64,000 nucleotides of DNA from Albidovulum sediminis (GTDB lineage: Bacteria; Pseudomonadota; Alphaproteobacteria; Rhodobacterales; Rhodobacteraceae). Position 1 is the first letter of the stretch; every line of letters begins with the position of its first letter. The stretch spans positions 744,001 through 808,000 of the forward strand of contig NZ_JAOCQF010000001.1 of NCBI RefSeq assembly GCF_025380365.1, written 5' to 3'. A model generated the notes under the pieces. It saw only the letters and a program-made list of their open reading frames with translations. It was not told the DNA's origin and made no database searches. Below, piece by piece: positions 44,726-53,154 of the stretch. The translations under genes were made by a program, and so were the position numbers.

Positions 44726-46570
44726 CTATGCCTCTGCCGCCTCGAGCTTTTCCGCCGCCTTCAGCCAAAGCGCCTCGGCCCGGTCGAGCCCCTCCATCAC
44801 CTCGGCATATTTCTTCTGCCAGACGGCGGCTTCGTCGGGGCGGGCGTAAAGCTCCGGATCGGCCAGCTTCACCGACAACTTGTCGCGCATATCGTTCAGC
44901 TTGGCCAGCCTTTCCTCGCAGCGGCGCACCTCGGCCTTCATCGCCAGCACCGTCTCGCGCGGGGGGCGGGCGGGCTTTTCCTTCGGTCTGGCCGCCGGCT
45001 TCTCGGCCTCGTCGCCGGCCAGAAGCTCTCGCCGGTAGGCGTCGAGGTCTTGCCCGTAGGGCGCGACCGCGCCACCCTTGACCAGCCACAGCCGGTCCGC
45101 GACCAGCCCCAGCAGGTGCATGTCGTGGGAGACGAGGATGACGGCGCCGGAATATTCGGTCAGCGCCTCCACCAGCGCCTCGCGGCTTTCGATGTCGAGG
45201 TGGTTGGTCGGTTCGTCGAGGATCAGGAGATGCGGCGCGTCGATCGTCGCCAGCACAAGTGACAGCCGCGCCTTCTGCCCGCCCGAAAGCCGCGCCACGA
45301 CGGTATCGGCCTGGTCCGCGCCCAGGCCAAAACCCGCCAGCCGCGCCCGCAGCTTCGCCTGGTGCTCCTCCGGTCTGAGGCGCCGGATGTGCTGAAGCGG
45401 CGTCTCGTCCAGGTGCAGCTCATCCACCTGATGCTGGGCAAAATAGCCGATCCGAAGCTTCGAGGATCGCGTGATCTTGCCCTCGCACACCTCAAGTTTT
45501 CCCGCCAGAAGCTTGGAAAGCGTGGATTTTCCCTCGCCGTTCCTGCCCAGAAGGGCGATCCGGTCGTCCTGGTCGATGCGCAGGTTCAGCCGCCTCAGCA
45601 CCGGCGCGCCGCCATAGCCCACCGCGGCCCCGTCCAGCGTGATGATCGGCGGGGACAGCTGCTCGGGCGCGGGGAAGGTGAAGACGACCTTCTTCGCCTC
45701 CTCGGGCGCCAGGATTGGTGTCATCTTCTCCAGCATCTTGACCCGGCTCTGCGCCTGCACGGCCTTCGACGCCTTGGCCTTGAAGCGGTCGACGAAGCTT
45801 TGCAGATGCGCCCGCCGCGCCTCCTGCTTCTTGGCCTCGGCCGCCTGCACCGCGCGCTGCTCCGCGCGCGAGCGGGCAAAGGTGTCATACCCCCCCGACC
45901 AGAGCGTCAGCTTGCGGTTTTCCAGGTGCAGGATCGCGCCCACCGCGCGGTTCAGAAGCCCGCGGTCGTGGCTGATGACAATGACCGTGTGCGGATACTT
46001 CGCCAGGTAGCTTTCCAGCCACAGCGCGCCTTCAAGGTCGAGGTAGTTGGTCGGCTCGTCAAGAAGCAGCAGGTCTGGCTGCGCGAAGAGAACGCCCGCC
46101 AATGCCACCCGCATCCGCCAGCCGCCGGAGAAATCCGAACAGGGCCGGCGCTGGTCCTCGGTGTCGAAGCCCAGCCCGCGCAGGATCGACGAGGCGCGCG
46201 CCTCCGCCGACCAGGCGTCGATGTCGGCCAGGCGGTGCTGGATATCGGCGATGCGGTGCGGGTCCGTTGCCGTCTCCGCCTCGGCCATCAGCGCGGCCCG
46301 CTCGGTGTCGGCGGCCAGCACCGTGTCGATCAGCGAGGTCGACGACGACGGCACCTCCTGCGCCACCCCCCCCACGCGGGAGCGGGCGGGGCGCGTGATC
46401 TCGCCACCCTCCAGCGCCAGTTCGCCCCGGATCAGGCGGAAGAGCGTGGTCTTGCCGGTGCCGTTCTGGCCGACAAGACCGACCTTGTGGCCGGTGGGAA
46501 TCGTCGCACTGGCGCCCTCGAACAAAGGGCGGCCCTCGACCGAATAGGTGATGTCTGAAATCCTGAGCAT
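44726..46570 (-). CDS. ABC-F family ATPase (YheS/Uup-like ribosome factor)
   Basis: A 614-aa protein with two ABC cassettes and no membrane part. Cassette 1: GQNGTGKTT near 35, DFSGGWRMRVALA and LLLDEPTNYLDLEG. Cassette 2: GRNGEGKST near 350, LSGGQKARLSL and LLILDEPTNHLDI. Between them lies the charged linker (about 240-300) that reaches the ribosomal P site in this family, and the C-terminus is a predicted coiled coil (residues 540-610). ABC-F proteins adjust translation or act on stalled ribosomes; the subgroup is judged by layout only. Confidence 0.9.
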   Translation of the reverse strand: MLRISDITYSVEGRPLFEGASATIPTGHKVGLVGQNGTGKTTLFRLIRGELALEGGEITRPARSRVGGVAQEVPSSSTSLIDTVLAADTERAALMAEAETATDPHRIADIQHRLADIDAWSAEARASSILRGLGFDTEDQRRPCSDFSGGWRMRVALAGVLFAQPDLLLLDEPTNYLDLEGALWLESYLAKYPHTVIVISHDRGLLNRAVGAILHLENRKLTLWSGGYDTFARSRAEQRAVQAAEAKKQEARRAHLQSFVDRFKAKASKAVQAQSRVKMLEKMTPILAPEEAKKVVFTFPAPEQLSPPIITLDGAAVGYGGAPVLRRLNLRIDQDDRIALLGRNGEGKSTLSKLLAGKLEVCEGKITRSSKLRIGYFAQHQVDELHLDETPLQHIRRLRPEEHQAKLRARLAGFGLGADQADTVVARLSGGQKARLSLVLATIDAPHLLILDEPTNHLDIESREALVEALTEYSGAVILVSHDMHLLGLVADRLWLVKGGAVAPYGQDLDAYRRELLAGDEAEKPAARPKEKPARPPRETVLAMKAEVRRCEERLAKLNDMRDKLSVKLADPELYARPDEAAVWQKKYAEVMEGLDRAEALWLKAAEKLEAAEA

Positions 46571-46621
46571 GGCGGCGCCTTAGCAGAGCCCGCGCGGGAC
46601 GGAAAGCGCCCCGCTTTCATT

Positions 46622-46648
46622 CTGGCGCCAAATACTCCCGCCGGAGGC
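46622..46648. repeat. Dispersed intergenic repeat (copy 2)
   Basis: CTGGCGCCAAATACTCCCGC plus CGGAGGC, differing from the copy at 26365 by one inserted G in the first half. Here it sits between two divergent starts (ABC-F gene and ndk), so it is not tied to 3' ends. Confidence 0.6.
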
Positions 46649-46757
46649 TCCCGCCGGTGCCGCCCGCGCGACCTTTTCAAATCCGCGCGCCCGTGCTAGC
46701 AGGCCCGCGATCCGACTCCGGCACGCGTCCCGCGCGCCCCCAACCACAGGTTCCGAC

Positions 46758-47180
46758 ATGGCCATCCAACGCACCTTCTCGATCATCAAGCCCGACGCGA
46801 CGCGGCGCAACCTGACCGGCGCCATCAACGCCAAGCTGGAGGCCGCGGGCCTGCGCATCGTCGCGCAGAAGCGCATCCACCTGACCAAGGCACAGGCGGG
46901 CGTGTTCTACGGCGTCCACAAGGAACGCCCCTTCTATGACGAACTGTGCACCTTCATGTCGTCCGAGCCGATCGTGGTGCAGGTCCTCCAAGGCGAGGAT
47001 GCGATCGCGAAGAACCGCGAAGTGATGGGCGCGACCAACCCGGCGCAGGCCGCCGACGGCACGATCCGCAAGGAATTCGCGCTCTCGATCGGGGAAAACT
47101 CGGTCCACGGGTCGGACGGGCCGGACACCGCCGCGGTCGAGATCGCCTATTTCTTCTCGGGCCTCGAACTGGTCGGCTGA
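46758..47180 (+). CDS. ndk: Nucleoside diphosphate kinase
   Basis: A 140-aa NDK that equalises NTP and dNTP pools through a phospho-histidine. The catalytic loop is [10 protein letters not shown] with H117; the N-terminal [14 protein letters not shown] is typical. The start follows CACAGGTTCCGAC. A strong terminator follows. Confidence 0.97.
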   Translation: MAIQRTFSIIKPDATRRNLTGAINAKLEAAGLRIVAQKRIHLTKAQAGVFYGVHKERPFYDELCTFMSSEPIVVQVLQGEDAIAKNREVMGATNPAQAADGTIRKEFALSIGENSVHGSDGPDTAAVEIAYFFSGLELVG

Positions 47181-47202
47181 CCGGTCGATCCGGCAATTCT
47201 CA

Positions 47203-47240
47203 GGCCCGCGCTCCGCTCAGCGGCGCGGGCCTTTCTCATT
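47203..47240 (+). terminator. Intrinsic terminator of ndk
   Basis: GGCCCGCGC and GCGCGGGCC form a 9-bp stem, followed by TTTCTCATTT, 22 bp after the ndk stop. Confidence 0.85.
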
Positions 47241-47344
47241 TGTGATCGCAGGATGGCCGCCAGGGCTTGCCCGGTGCGGCATCTGCGCTAGGATCGTGCT
47301 GCCCTGCCGCCGGGCTTCTGGCGGTGCGACGGTGGTTCGGGCCG

Positions 47345-47941
47345 ATGGCGGACATGATATTCAGCGCGGGGGCGCCGGAGGCGGGGATCAACCCGCACGA
47401 ACAGGCGATCGTCGCCACCATGGACGAGATCGTCCGGCGCGGGTTGAAGCCGCTGCGCGCCCGCCACGTGGCCGAAAGGCTGGGGATCACGACGCGGGAT
47501 CTGTCGCGGCTCTGCGCCTGGCCGGCGCTGCGCGCGCAAGCCTACGAACGGGTCGAGAACCGGATGATCGACGAGGTCTATCCGGTCGGCGTGAATTCGG
47601 AACTGGTGATCGAGACCTGGCTTTCGCAGGCCTTTGATCCGCGCTCTGCGCGGGCCTGGCAGCGCTGGTCCGACGCCTGGGACATGAGTTGCGAGGACGC
47701 GGACATGGCGGCCGCCTTCGCCCGCGTGCAGAACCGCTATTTCGAGGACATGGCGCGCGTGCTGGCCGCGGGCCCCTGGCGGCTTCCCGACCCCGAGGCG
47801 ACGGCAATCCGGCTGTTCGCGATCGAGGACGGCCTGGCCTGCCAGCTTCTTACCTGCGCGCCCTTCCTCAACCGCCAGCGGGCCGAGGCCGTGCTGCGCG
47901 GCGCCTTCGAGGCGGAGTGCCGCTTCAGCGCGCCGGCCTGA
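47345..47941 (+). CDS. TetR-like transcriptional regulator (atypical)
   Basis: A 198-aa protein with a TetR-type N-terminus: an amphipathic helix (HEQAIVATMDEIVRRGLKPL) followed by helix-turn-helix [20 protein letters not shown]. The rest is helical, with a BetI-like look around WQRWSDAWDMS and FAIEDGLACQLL. The recognition helix departs from the usual G-x-Y-x-HF pattern, so it may be only a distant member. The ribosome site is weak. Its stop overlaps the convergent TfoX-type gene. No target is visible. Confidence 0.6.
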   Translation: MADMIFSAGAPEAGINPHEQAIVATMDEIVRRGLKPLRARHVAERLGITTRDLSRLCAWPALRAQAYERVENRMIDEVYPVGVNSELVIETWLSQAFDPRSARAWQRWSDAWDMSCEDADMAAAFARVQNRYFEDMARVLAAGPWRLPDPEATAIRLFAIEDGLACQLLTCAPFLNRQRAEAVLRGAFEAECRFSAPA

Positions 47942-48269
47942 GGCCGATCACATCCATCGCCGCCTCGAACCGCGCGTCGGTCGCGGCGCGCGCGGGCCGG
48001 GCCGCGACGCGTGCCTTGATCGCATCGAAGCGGACCCGCAGGCGCGCCTTCTCCTCGCCCCGGCAGTCGTTCCAGGGACGGCCCTGAAGGCCCATCACGA
48101 TGACGTAGTAGCCGATGAAATGGGGTGGCGTGCCCGCCTGCAGCAGCCGCTCATAGGCGGCATCGGCGCCCATCGCCTCGATCTCCTCGGCGGAATGGAT
48201 GCCGGCCTTGGCAAAGGCTGCCTCGGTCGCGGGGCCGAGGTTGGGGATGGAGGATACGGGACGCGTCAT
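47925..48269 (-). CDS. TfoX C-terminal-domain protein
   Basis: A 114-aa protein with the helix-hairpin-helix-like TfoX_C fold: SSIPNLGPATEAAFAKAGIH at the N-terminus, followed by LLQAGTPPHFIGYYVIVMGLQG and the KARL helix. In gammaproteobacteria TfoX/Sxy has an additional N-terminal domain and activates competence; the stand-alone C-terminal form has no known role. It overlaps the convergent TetR-like gene by 17 bp. Confidence 0.8.
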   Translation of the reverse strand: MTRPVSSIPNLGPATEAAFAKAGIHSAEEIEAMGADAAYERLLQAGTPPHFIGYYVIVMGLQGRPWNDCRGEEKARLRVRFDAIKARVAARPARAATDARFEAAMDVIGLRPAR

Positions 48270-48340
48270 GTCGGCCGGAGCGGGGGCAAGGGGCGGTTCA
48301 TCCGCCCCAGTCTAGGCGCCGCCGCGCCGGCGTGAAAGCC

Positions 48341-48520
48341 TCAGATCGAGGCCCAGTCGGTGATGATCGGGGTGTCGCCCATGCGCGGCGCCTCCTGCGG
48401 CTCTCCGGCCTGGGGGCGGCGTCGCGGCGCGTCCTGCGCCATCTGGCGGGGTTCCGCCCCGGCCTGGCCGGTCTTGTCTTCCTTGCCCGTGCCCGAAGAC
48501 ATCTGCGGGGTCTTGTCCAT
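48341..48520 (-). CDS. 59-aa hydrophilic hypothetical protein
   Basis: Short frame starting MDKTPQMSSGTGKEDKTG, rich in Gln, Pro, Arg and charged residues, predicted disordered, ending DTPIITDWASI. The ATG follows GGAAGGGCC. I do not recognise a family. It sits alone in a region between TfoX-type and DUF4202 genes; no other frame fits the region. Confidence 0.4.
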   Translation of the reverse strand: MDKTPQMSSGTGKEDKTGQAGAEPRQMAQDAPRRRPQAGEPQEAPRMGDTPIITDWASI

Positions 48521-48755
48521 GATGGCCCTTCCCATCTGTCGTTGCCTGCCTCACCCGTGCCGTCTTTCATCGTCCGGTCCGGGCGCGGCGCAGATATGGC
48601 CCGAAACCGGCATCGTCAAGGGATTTTGCGGCAATTTCGGGCCGCCACCAAGCAGCGCGCGGAAATGTGCCGCGATTTGACCGGGTTTCGTGACAAGAGG
48701 GTAACAATCTGTCGGAACTGCCGGAATTTGCGCCAGTTTGCTGCCGCGTCCCGCC

Positions 48756-49316
48756 TCAGGCGCGGAAGGCGCCTGCCAGCGTTTCGGGCAGGTCGAATTC
48801 GCTAAGCGCGCGCGCCCGGCCCTCGGCCGACATCTTGCGGGCGGTCTTCTCGACGATGCGCCTGAGGCCCTCGGGGTCGCGCCTCTCGGCAAAGGGGGAG
48901 AAGTACCAGCGCAGGAAGACAAAGCAGATCACGTCCTCGAGCGCCTGAACTTCGAGGTCGCGCTTGATCCCCTCCTTGCGCAGGAGCGCGCCGGCGCGCA
49001 GGGCCTCCTCCTCGCCGTAGCCGGCGGCGCGCATGATCTCGCCCACCCTGCGGGCGTGGAAGGCACCAAGGTCGCGGCGCCAGGCCAGGTAGCCCTCGCG
49101 CCCCTCGGGATAGGAGGCGCGGGGCGAGGTCCAGCGTTCGATGTGCTGCCCGCGCGCGGCGATCTTCAGCACGTCGGCAGCATCAGGGAACAGCCGGTCA
49201 AGCTCCGCGCTCATCCGCTCGCCGTAGAGCAGGGCGGCGGGGCGGCCCTCGCTCCGGTCGGGGTCATTGGCGTTCGCGGCGTCGATGGCGTCCAGGGCGT
49301 CCTGAAGGCGGGGCAT
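48756..49316 (-). CDS. DUF4202 family protein
   Basis: A 186-aa protein with the HD-like DUF4202 pattern: ALDAIDAANANDPD at the N-terminus, AARGQHIERWTSPRASYPEG near residue 53, RRDLGAFHARRVGEIM and LEDVICFVFLRWYF near 126. The His/Asp set suggests a metal-dependent phosphohydrolase-like fold, but no activity is known. The 235-bp region downstream toward the small protein gene holds nothing I can name. Confidence 0.85.
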   Translation of the reverse strand: MPRLQDALDAIDAANANDPDRSEGRPAALLYGERMSAELDRLFPDAADVLKIAARGQHIERWTSPRASYPEGREGYLAWRRDLGAFHARRVGEIMRAAGYGEEEALRAGALLRKEGIKRDLEVQALEDVICFVFLRWYFSPFAERRDPEGLRRIVEKTARKMSAEGRARALSEFDLPETLAGAFRA

Positions 49317-49435
49317 GGGTCACCTGTCGTTTGGTGCCCGACCCTCGCACCGGGCGCGGGCGGGGTCAAGAACCGGCCCCTGTTGCCGCAGCGACTCGCT
49401 CACCGCGAATTGTGACGGGAATTGTGCCGACACGG

Positions 49436-49464
49436 TTGACGCGCAACGGATCCGCACCCATCCT
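49436..49464 (+). promoter_or_regulatory. Sigma-70-like promoter of the 85-aa protein gene
   Basis: TTGACG, 17-bp spacer, CATCCT, with the coding start 30 bp after the -10. Confidence 0.4.
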
Positions 49465-49493
49465 TCTGACCAGAGGCAGAAAACGAGCAGAAA

Positions 49494-49751
49494 ATGCCCA
49501 TGCAGAGAACCTACCACAGCTCCTCCGGAGGCTTCGATTTCCTTGGCCTGCGCCAGCATCGTGGCGGCGGGGTCGAGATTGTTTATGACGACGGGGTGGC
49601 GCGGCGGATGGTCTGGCGCGTGCGATCCTCGGTCAGCGACGGGATCATCGGCGAGGCCTTGCGCAACGCCGTGAACCAGAGCCGCGTGGTGCCCGCGCTT
49701 TACGCCGAACTGAAGAAGCGGGCGATCGCGGTCGAATCCGTCATAAGCTGA
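49494..49751 (+). CDS. 85-aa hypothetical protein
   Basis: A small soluble protein beginning MPMQRTYHSSSGGFDFLGLR, with a beta-rich middle (GGGVEIVYDDGVARRMVWRV broken by glycine) and a helical C-terminal half. I do not recognise a family. Start is the first of two ATG codons two residues apart; a GAGCAG element precedes. It converges with a DUF1127 gene across an intrinsic terminator. Confidence 0.55.
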   Translation: MPMQRTYHSSSGGFDFLGLRQHRGGGVEIVYDDGVARRMVWRVRSSVSDGIIGEALRNAVNQSRVVPALYAELKKRAIAVESVIS

Positions 49752-49752
49752 G

Positions 49753-49780
49753 AAAAAAATGGCCGGGCAGATGCCCGGCC
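49753..49780 (-). terminator. Intrinsic terminator of the DUF1127 gene
   Basis: GGCCGGGCA and TGCCCGGCC form a 9-bp stem with a 2-nt turn, followed on the minus strand by ATTTTTTT. It lies 40 bp after the DUF1127 stop. Confidence 0.85.
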
Positions 49781-49819
49781 AGTTGGAAGAGGTCCCACAG
49801 GGGATGGTTGTGGACGACC

Positions 49820-50026
49820 TCAATCCTGCCAGAAATGGCGGGAGCTTTCGTGTTGCGCCGACATCGGATCAAGGCCGATGTCGCGCAGGAGCCGGCTGTC
49901 GAGCCGGGCCAGATCGAGCCGCGTCCTGCGCCGCAGAGAGGCGGTGCGCACGAAGGTCACGATCCGGGCGGCCAGGCTGCCGGATGCATGCGGCGCGCTG
50001 CGGGTGGTATGTGCCAGATCGGTCAT
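49820..50026 (-). CDS. DUF1127 small RNA-binding-like protein
   Basis: A 68-aa protein whose C-terminal half, RRTRLDLARLDSRLLRDIGLD, is the DUF1127 (YjiS-like) motif. Such small Arg-rich proteins in alphaproteobacteria bind RNA and affect carbon or phosphate metabolism and small-RNA action; in Rhodobacter sphaeroides one such gene precedes the CcsR small RNAs. Here no CCTCCTCCC array follows, only a terminator. It is divergent from a MocR-type regulator over 109 bp of repeated TACAAT boxes. The ribosome site is poor. Confidence 0.85.
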   Translation of the reverse strand: MTDLAHTTRSAPHASGSLAARIVTFVRTASLRRRTRLDLARLDSRLLRDIGLDPMSAQHESSRHFWQD

Positions 50027-50044
50027 GGCGGGATCACTTGTGTT

Positions 50045-50126
50045 GGTACAATCGGAAGATTCCAGTAGACATATGGTTACAATAGGGCCACAATGCCGTC
50101 CATCGAAACATTGTGATGGATACAAA
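50045..50126. promoter_or_regulatory. Repeated GGNTACAAT boxes in the DUF1127/MocR divergent region
   Basis: GGTACAAT (50045-50052), GGTTACAAT (50075-50083) and GGATACAAA (50118-50126) are direct repeats 30 and 43 bp apart, close to whole helical turns; a CCACAAT lies at 50088. TTGTGTTGGTACAA and TTGTGATGGATACAA flank the set. MocR/GabR regulators bind spaced direct repeats, so autoregulation is likely. Confidence 0.5.
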
Positions 50127-50135
50127 GGGGGCGGC

Positions 50136-51539
50136 ATGACGATCAACTGGCAGCCCGACCTGGAACAATTCGCAGGTCCGAAGTATCTGGCGCTGAGCCA
50201 CGCGCTGCGGGCGGCGGTGCGCTCGGGCGACCTGCCCGAAGGGGGACGCCTGCCACCCGTGCGCGAGCTTGCCTGGCAACTCGGGATCACGCCCGGGACG
50301 GTGGCGCGCGCCTACCAGATCGCCACACAGGACGGGCTGCTGGAGGCGGTGGTGGGCCGTGGCACCTTTGTCGCCGCCCGCAATCCCCGGCTGGGCCCGA
50401 CGCAGCCCTTGTTCACCGACGCGCCGCCGGTGCCCGAACGGGCCGAGGGGCCGGTCGACCTGCGCGCGCCGCAACTGCCCGAGGCCGGTCATTCCCAGGC
50501 CTTCGCGCGCATCCTGACCGACATCGCGCGGGACGGCTGCGACTGGCGCGGCTATCCCACCAACCGCCGCGACCTGCCGCTCAGGCGTGCCTTCGCCGAC
50601 TGGCTGGGCGATCGCGCGCTCGGCAGTTTCGACGCCGACGACATCGTGCTGACCCATGGCGGGCAGAACGCGGTCGGCCTGGTCATGCAGTGCTGCCTGC
50701 GCGGCGAGCGTCCTGCGGTCCTGTGCGAGGAACTGGCCTTCCCGGGCTTTCGTCGCGCCGCGCGGCTCAATCGGGCCGAGGCGGTGGCGGTGCCGCTCGA
50801 CGCCGAGGGGATCGTGCCCGAGGCGCTGGATGCGGCCTGCCGGCGCACCGGGGCGCGGCTTTTGTGCGTGACGCCCGAGGCGCAGAACCCCACCGCCGGC
50901 CGCATGAGCATGGCGCGCCGCCGCCGCATCGCCGAGATCGCGGCGCTGCATGACCTCCACATCATCGAGGACGACTGCTATTCGGTCGCCGAACCCTCGG
51001 CGCCGGCGATCCGGGCGCTTGCGCCCGACCGTACCTGGTATGTCACCTCGCTGTCGAAGGCGGTGGCGCCGGGCCTCCGGGTGGGCGCCATCGTCTGCCC
51101 CACGGGCTACGGCGAATCCGGGCGGATCGCGGCGCAGCATTCCTTCTTCGGCCTCGCCCTGCCGATCGCGCAGATCACGCTGAGGCTGTTCACCTCGGGC
51201 GAGGCGGCGCGGTTGCGCGATGCCGGGCAGGTGGTCTTTGCACGGCGGCTGGAATTGCTGCTCAATTCGCTCGGCCGGCACGAATTGCGCTGGCAGAAGG
51301 GGCTCAGCTTCGTCTGGCTGCCGCTGCCGCGCGGCTGGCGCGGCTCCACCTTCGCGCGCGAGGCCGAGGCGGCGGGCGTGCTGATCCGGTCGGCGGACGA
51401 ATACGCGCTGGTCGACGGCCACGCGCCCAACGCCGTGCGCATCGCGCTGGACGGCGAGGTGGAGGAGGCGCGGTTTGTCACCGCAATCGCCACGCTGGCG
51501 CGACTTCTCGACAATCCGCCAGCCGGTATCCCCGTCTGA
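50136..51539 (+). CDS. MocR/PdxR-type GntR regulator with aminotransferase domain
   Basis: A 467-aa fusion. An N-terminal GntR winged helix (SGDLPEGGRLPPVRELAWQL, then GITPGTVARAYQIATQDGLL) joins a class I aminotransferase-like domain that binds PLP or an amino acid. The PLP lysine is in YVTSLSKAVAPGLRVG near residue 305, and the ring-stacking aspartate in EDDCYSVAEPSAP near 277. Members regulate PLP, GABA or taurine genes. No such gene is adjacent; the divergent neighbour is the DUF1127 gene. The start is at the ATG after AAAGGGGGCGGC; the frame is open much further upstream without similarity. Confidence 0.92.
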   Translation: MTINWQPDLEQFAGPKYLALSHALRAAVRSGDLPEGGRLPPVRELAWQLGITPGTVARAYQIATQDGLLEAVVGRGTFVAARNPRLGPTQPLFTDAPPVPERAEGPVDLRAPQLPEAGHSQAFARILTDIARDGCDWRGYPTNRRDLPLRRAFADWLGDRALGSFDADDIVLTHGGQNAVGLVMQCCLRGERPAVLCEELAFPGFRRAARLNRAEAVAVPLDAEGIVPEALDAACRRTGARLLCVTPEAQNPTAGRMSMARRRRIAEIAALHDLHIIEDDCYSVAEPSAPAIRALAPDRTWYVTSLSKAVAPGLRVGAIVCPTGYGESGRIAAQHSFFGLALPIAQITLRLFTSGEAARLRDAGQVVFARRLELLLNSLGRHELRWQKGLSFVWLPLPRGWRGSTFAREAEAAGVLIRSADEYALVDGHAPNAVRIALDGEVEEARFVTAIATLARLLDNPPAGIPV

Positions 51540-51542
51540 CGC

Positions 51543-52160
51543 TCAGCCGTCCGCCGGGACGAGGCCAAGCCCGCGCAGGTAGATGCCGATCCCGGCCTCA
51601 AGCAGATCCTCGGGCGAGAAGGGGGAGCGGGTGCCGGGGCTGCCGCGGGCGAAAAGCTCCACGACACCGTGGCTGAGCGCCCAGATATGTGCGGCGAACA
51701 TCGCGGCGGGCGGGCGGCGGTTGGGGGGAAGCTGGCGCGTCAGTTCCTCGGCCGCGCGCAGAAGGACGCCGCGCGCGCGTTCCGCCGCCCGCGCCAGCGT
51801 CGGGTCGGAGGTGAGCGATATGCCGCTTTCGAACATCGCCATGTAGTGGCCCGGGAACTTGCGCGCGAAGGCGAGGTAGGCGCGCCCCGTTGCCTCGAAG
51901 GCGCGCAGCGCGGTGGGCTTGCCGTCGTTGTAGGCGTGTTCCATCAGGTCGCCGAAGATGGCAAAGCCCTGGCGCGCGCATTCCGCGATCAGGTCGTCGC
52001 GGCCGGCGAAGTGGCGGTAGACGGCGGCCGGCGTCACCCCGGCCGACTTCGCCGCGTCCGACAGCGTGAAGCCCTGCGGCCCCTGCTGCTCGATCAGGCG
52101 CAGCGCCGCCTCGATCAGTGCCTGGCGCAGGTTGCCGTGGTGATAGCCCTGCTTAGCCAT
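51543..52160 (-). CDS. TetR-family transcriptional regulator
   Basis: A 205-aa TetR regulator with a standard helix-turn-helix: [24 protein letters not shown] near residue 30 (split by family-variable positions). The C-terminal ligand domain resembles the WHG type ([11 protein letters not shown]). Its first eight bases overlap the end of the ppk2 gene, so it is cotranscribed and may be ppk2-linked. The ligand is unknown. Confidence 0.93.
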   Translation of the reverse strand: MAKQGYHHGNLRQALIEAALRLIEQQGPQGFTLSDAAKSAGVTPAAVYRHFAGRDDLIAECARQGFAIFGDLMEHAYNDGKPTALRAFEATGRAYLAFARKFPGHYMAMFESGISLTSDPTLARAAERARGVLLRAAEELTRQLPPNRRPPAAMFAAHIWALSHGVVELFARGSPGTRSPFSPEDLLEAGIGIYLRGLGLVPADG

Positions 52161-53094
52161 TCAGGATGTCGGGCCCGCCGCAGATCTTGCGGTCAACCTT
52201 GCCGATGGAATTGCGGTCGCGTCCGGCGTAGTCGACCGCGTGCAGCACCGTCTGGATCGCGGCGATGCGCGCGCGTGCCTTGTCGTCGGCGCGGATCACC
52301 GTCCAGGGCGCGGCCTTGGAATGCGACTTGTCCAGCGTCTCGCGGATCGCGGCGGTGTAGGCGTCCCACCGCTTCAGCCCCTCGACGTCGATCCAGCTGA
52401 GCTTCCATTGCTTCAGCGGGTCGCTTTCGCGGTCGAGGAACCGGCGCAGCTGTTCCGCGCGCCCGACGTTCAGCCACAGCTTGACCAGCGTGATCCCCTC
52501 GTCGATCAGCATCCGCTCGAAATCGGGAAGCTGGCGGAAGAAGAGCTTGCGCTGGCCGGGCGTGCAGAAGCCGAACACATGTTCCACCACGCCGCGATTG
52601 TACCAGGAGCGGTCGAACAGCGCGATCTCGCCCGCCGCCGGCAGCCAGTCGATGTAGCGCTGGAAATACCACTGCGTCGCCTCGCGCTCGGTCGGCTTCG
52701 GCAGGGCGACGATATAGGCGGCGCGGGGGTTGAGGTTTTCGCGCATCCGTTCGATGGCGCCGCCCTTGCCGGCCGCATCGCGCCCCTCGAAAAGGACGCA
52801 AAGCCGCTTTCCGGTGGTGCGCAGGTCATGGAGCATCTTCACCAGTTCGATCTGGAGAAGGTCCATGTGGGCGTCGTAGTCCTTGTCCTTCATCTCCCGG
52901 TCATAGGGGTAGCTGTCCGACAGGATGTCCTTGCGGCCCGCCGCCGCGATTGCCTTGCGGATGTCGGCGGGTGCCTCGGTCTCGAGGAACTTGGTGATGT
53001 CGCCCACGAACGGGATGGCGCCGGCTGGGGTGTCCTTGGCGGGGGTATCTCCGGCGGGGGCGGCCTCGGGGGTTGCCTTGTCGGACTTGGCCAT
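52153..53094 (-). CDS. ppk2: Polyphosphate kinase 2
   Basis: A 313-aa PPK2 with one kinase domain. Walker A is [16 protein letters not shown] near residue 120, Walker [18 protein letters not shown] near 180, and the lid arginines lie in [18 protein letters not shown]. The enzyme makes NTP from polyphosphate and NDP (or the reverse). An Ala/Pro/Thr-rich N-terminal tail (residues 1-45) is unusual in length. The ATG after GGAGATCCAGCC was chosen. Confidence 0.93.
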   Translation of the reverse strand: MAKSDKATPEAAPAGDTPAKDTPAGAIPFVGDITKFLETEAPADIRKAIAAAGRKDILSDSYPYDREMKDKDYDAHMDLLQIELVKMLHDLRTTGKRLCVLFEGRDAAGKGGAIERMRENLNPRAAYIVALPKPTEREATQWYFQRYIDWLPAAGEIALFDRSWYNRGVVEHVFGFCTPGQRKLFFRQLPDFERMLIDEGITLVKLWLNVGRAEQLRRFLDRESDPLKQWKLSWIDVEGLKRWDAYTAAIRETLDKSHSKAAPWTVIRADDKARARIAAIQTVLHAVDYAGRDRNSIGKVDRKICGGPDILNG

Positions 53095-53154
53095 GGCTGG
53101 ATCTCCGTTCCTGTGCGGCCAGTATGGCGATCGCGCGGCGCGTTGCAATCGGCC

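Noticed and set aside
43301-45262. 653-codon plus-strand frame over retropepsin, marC and ABC-F
   Set aside because: Shadow of three well-motivated minus-strand genes with coupled starts.
49878-50135. N-terminal extension of the MocR regulator upstream of its ATG
   Set aside because: The frame is open by chance over the DUF1127 gene and the operator region; similarity begins at MTINWQPDLEQF.
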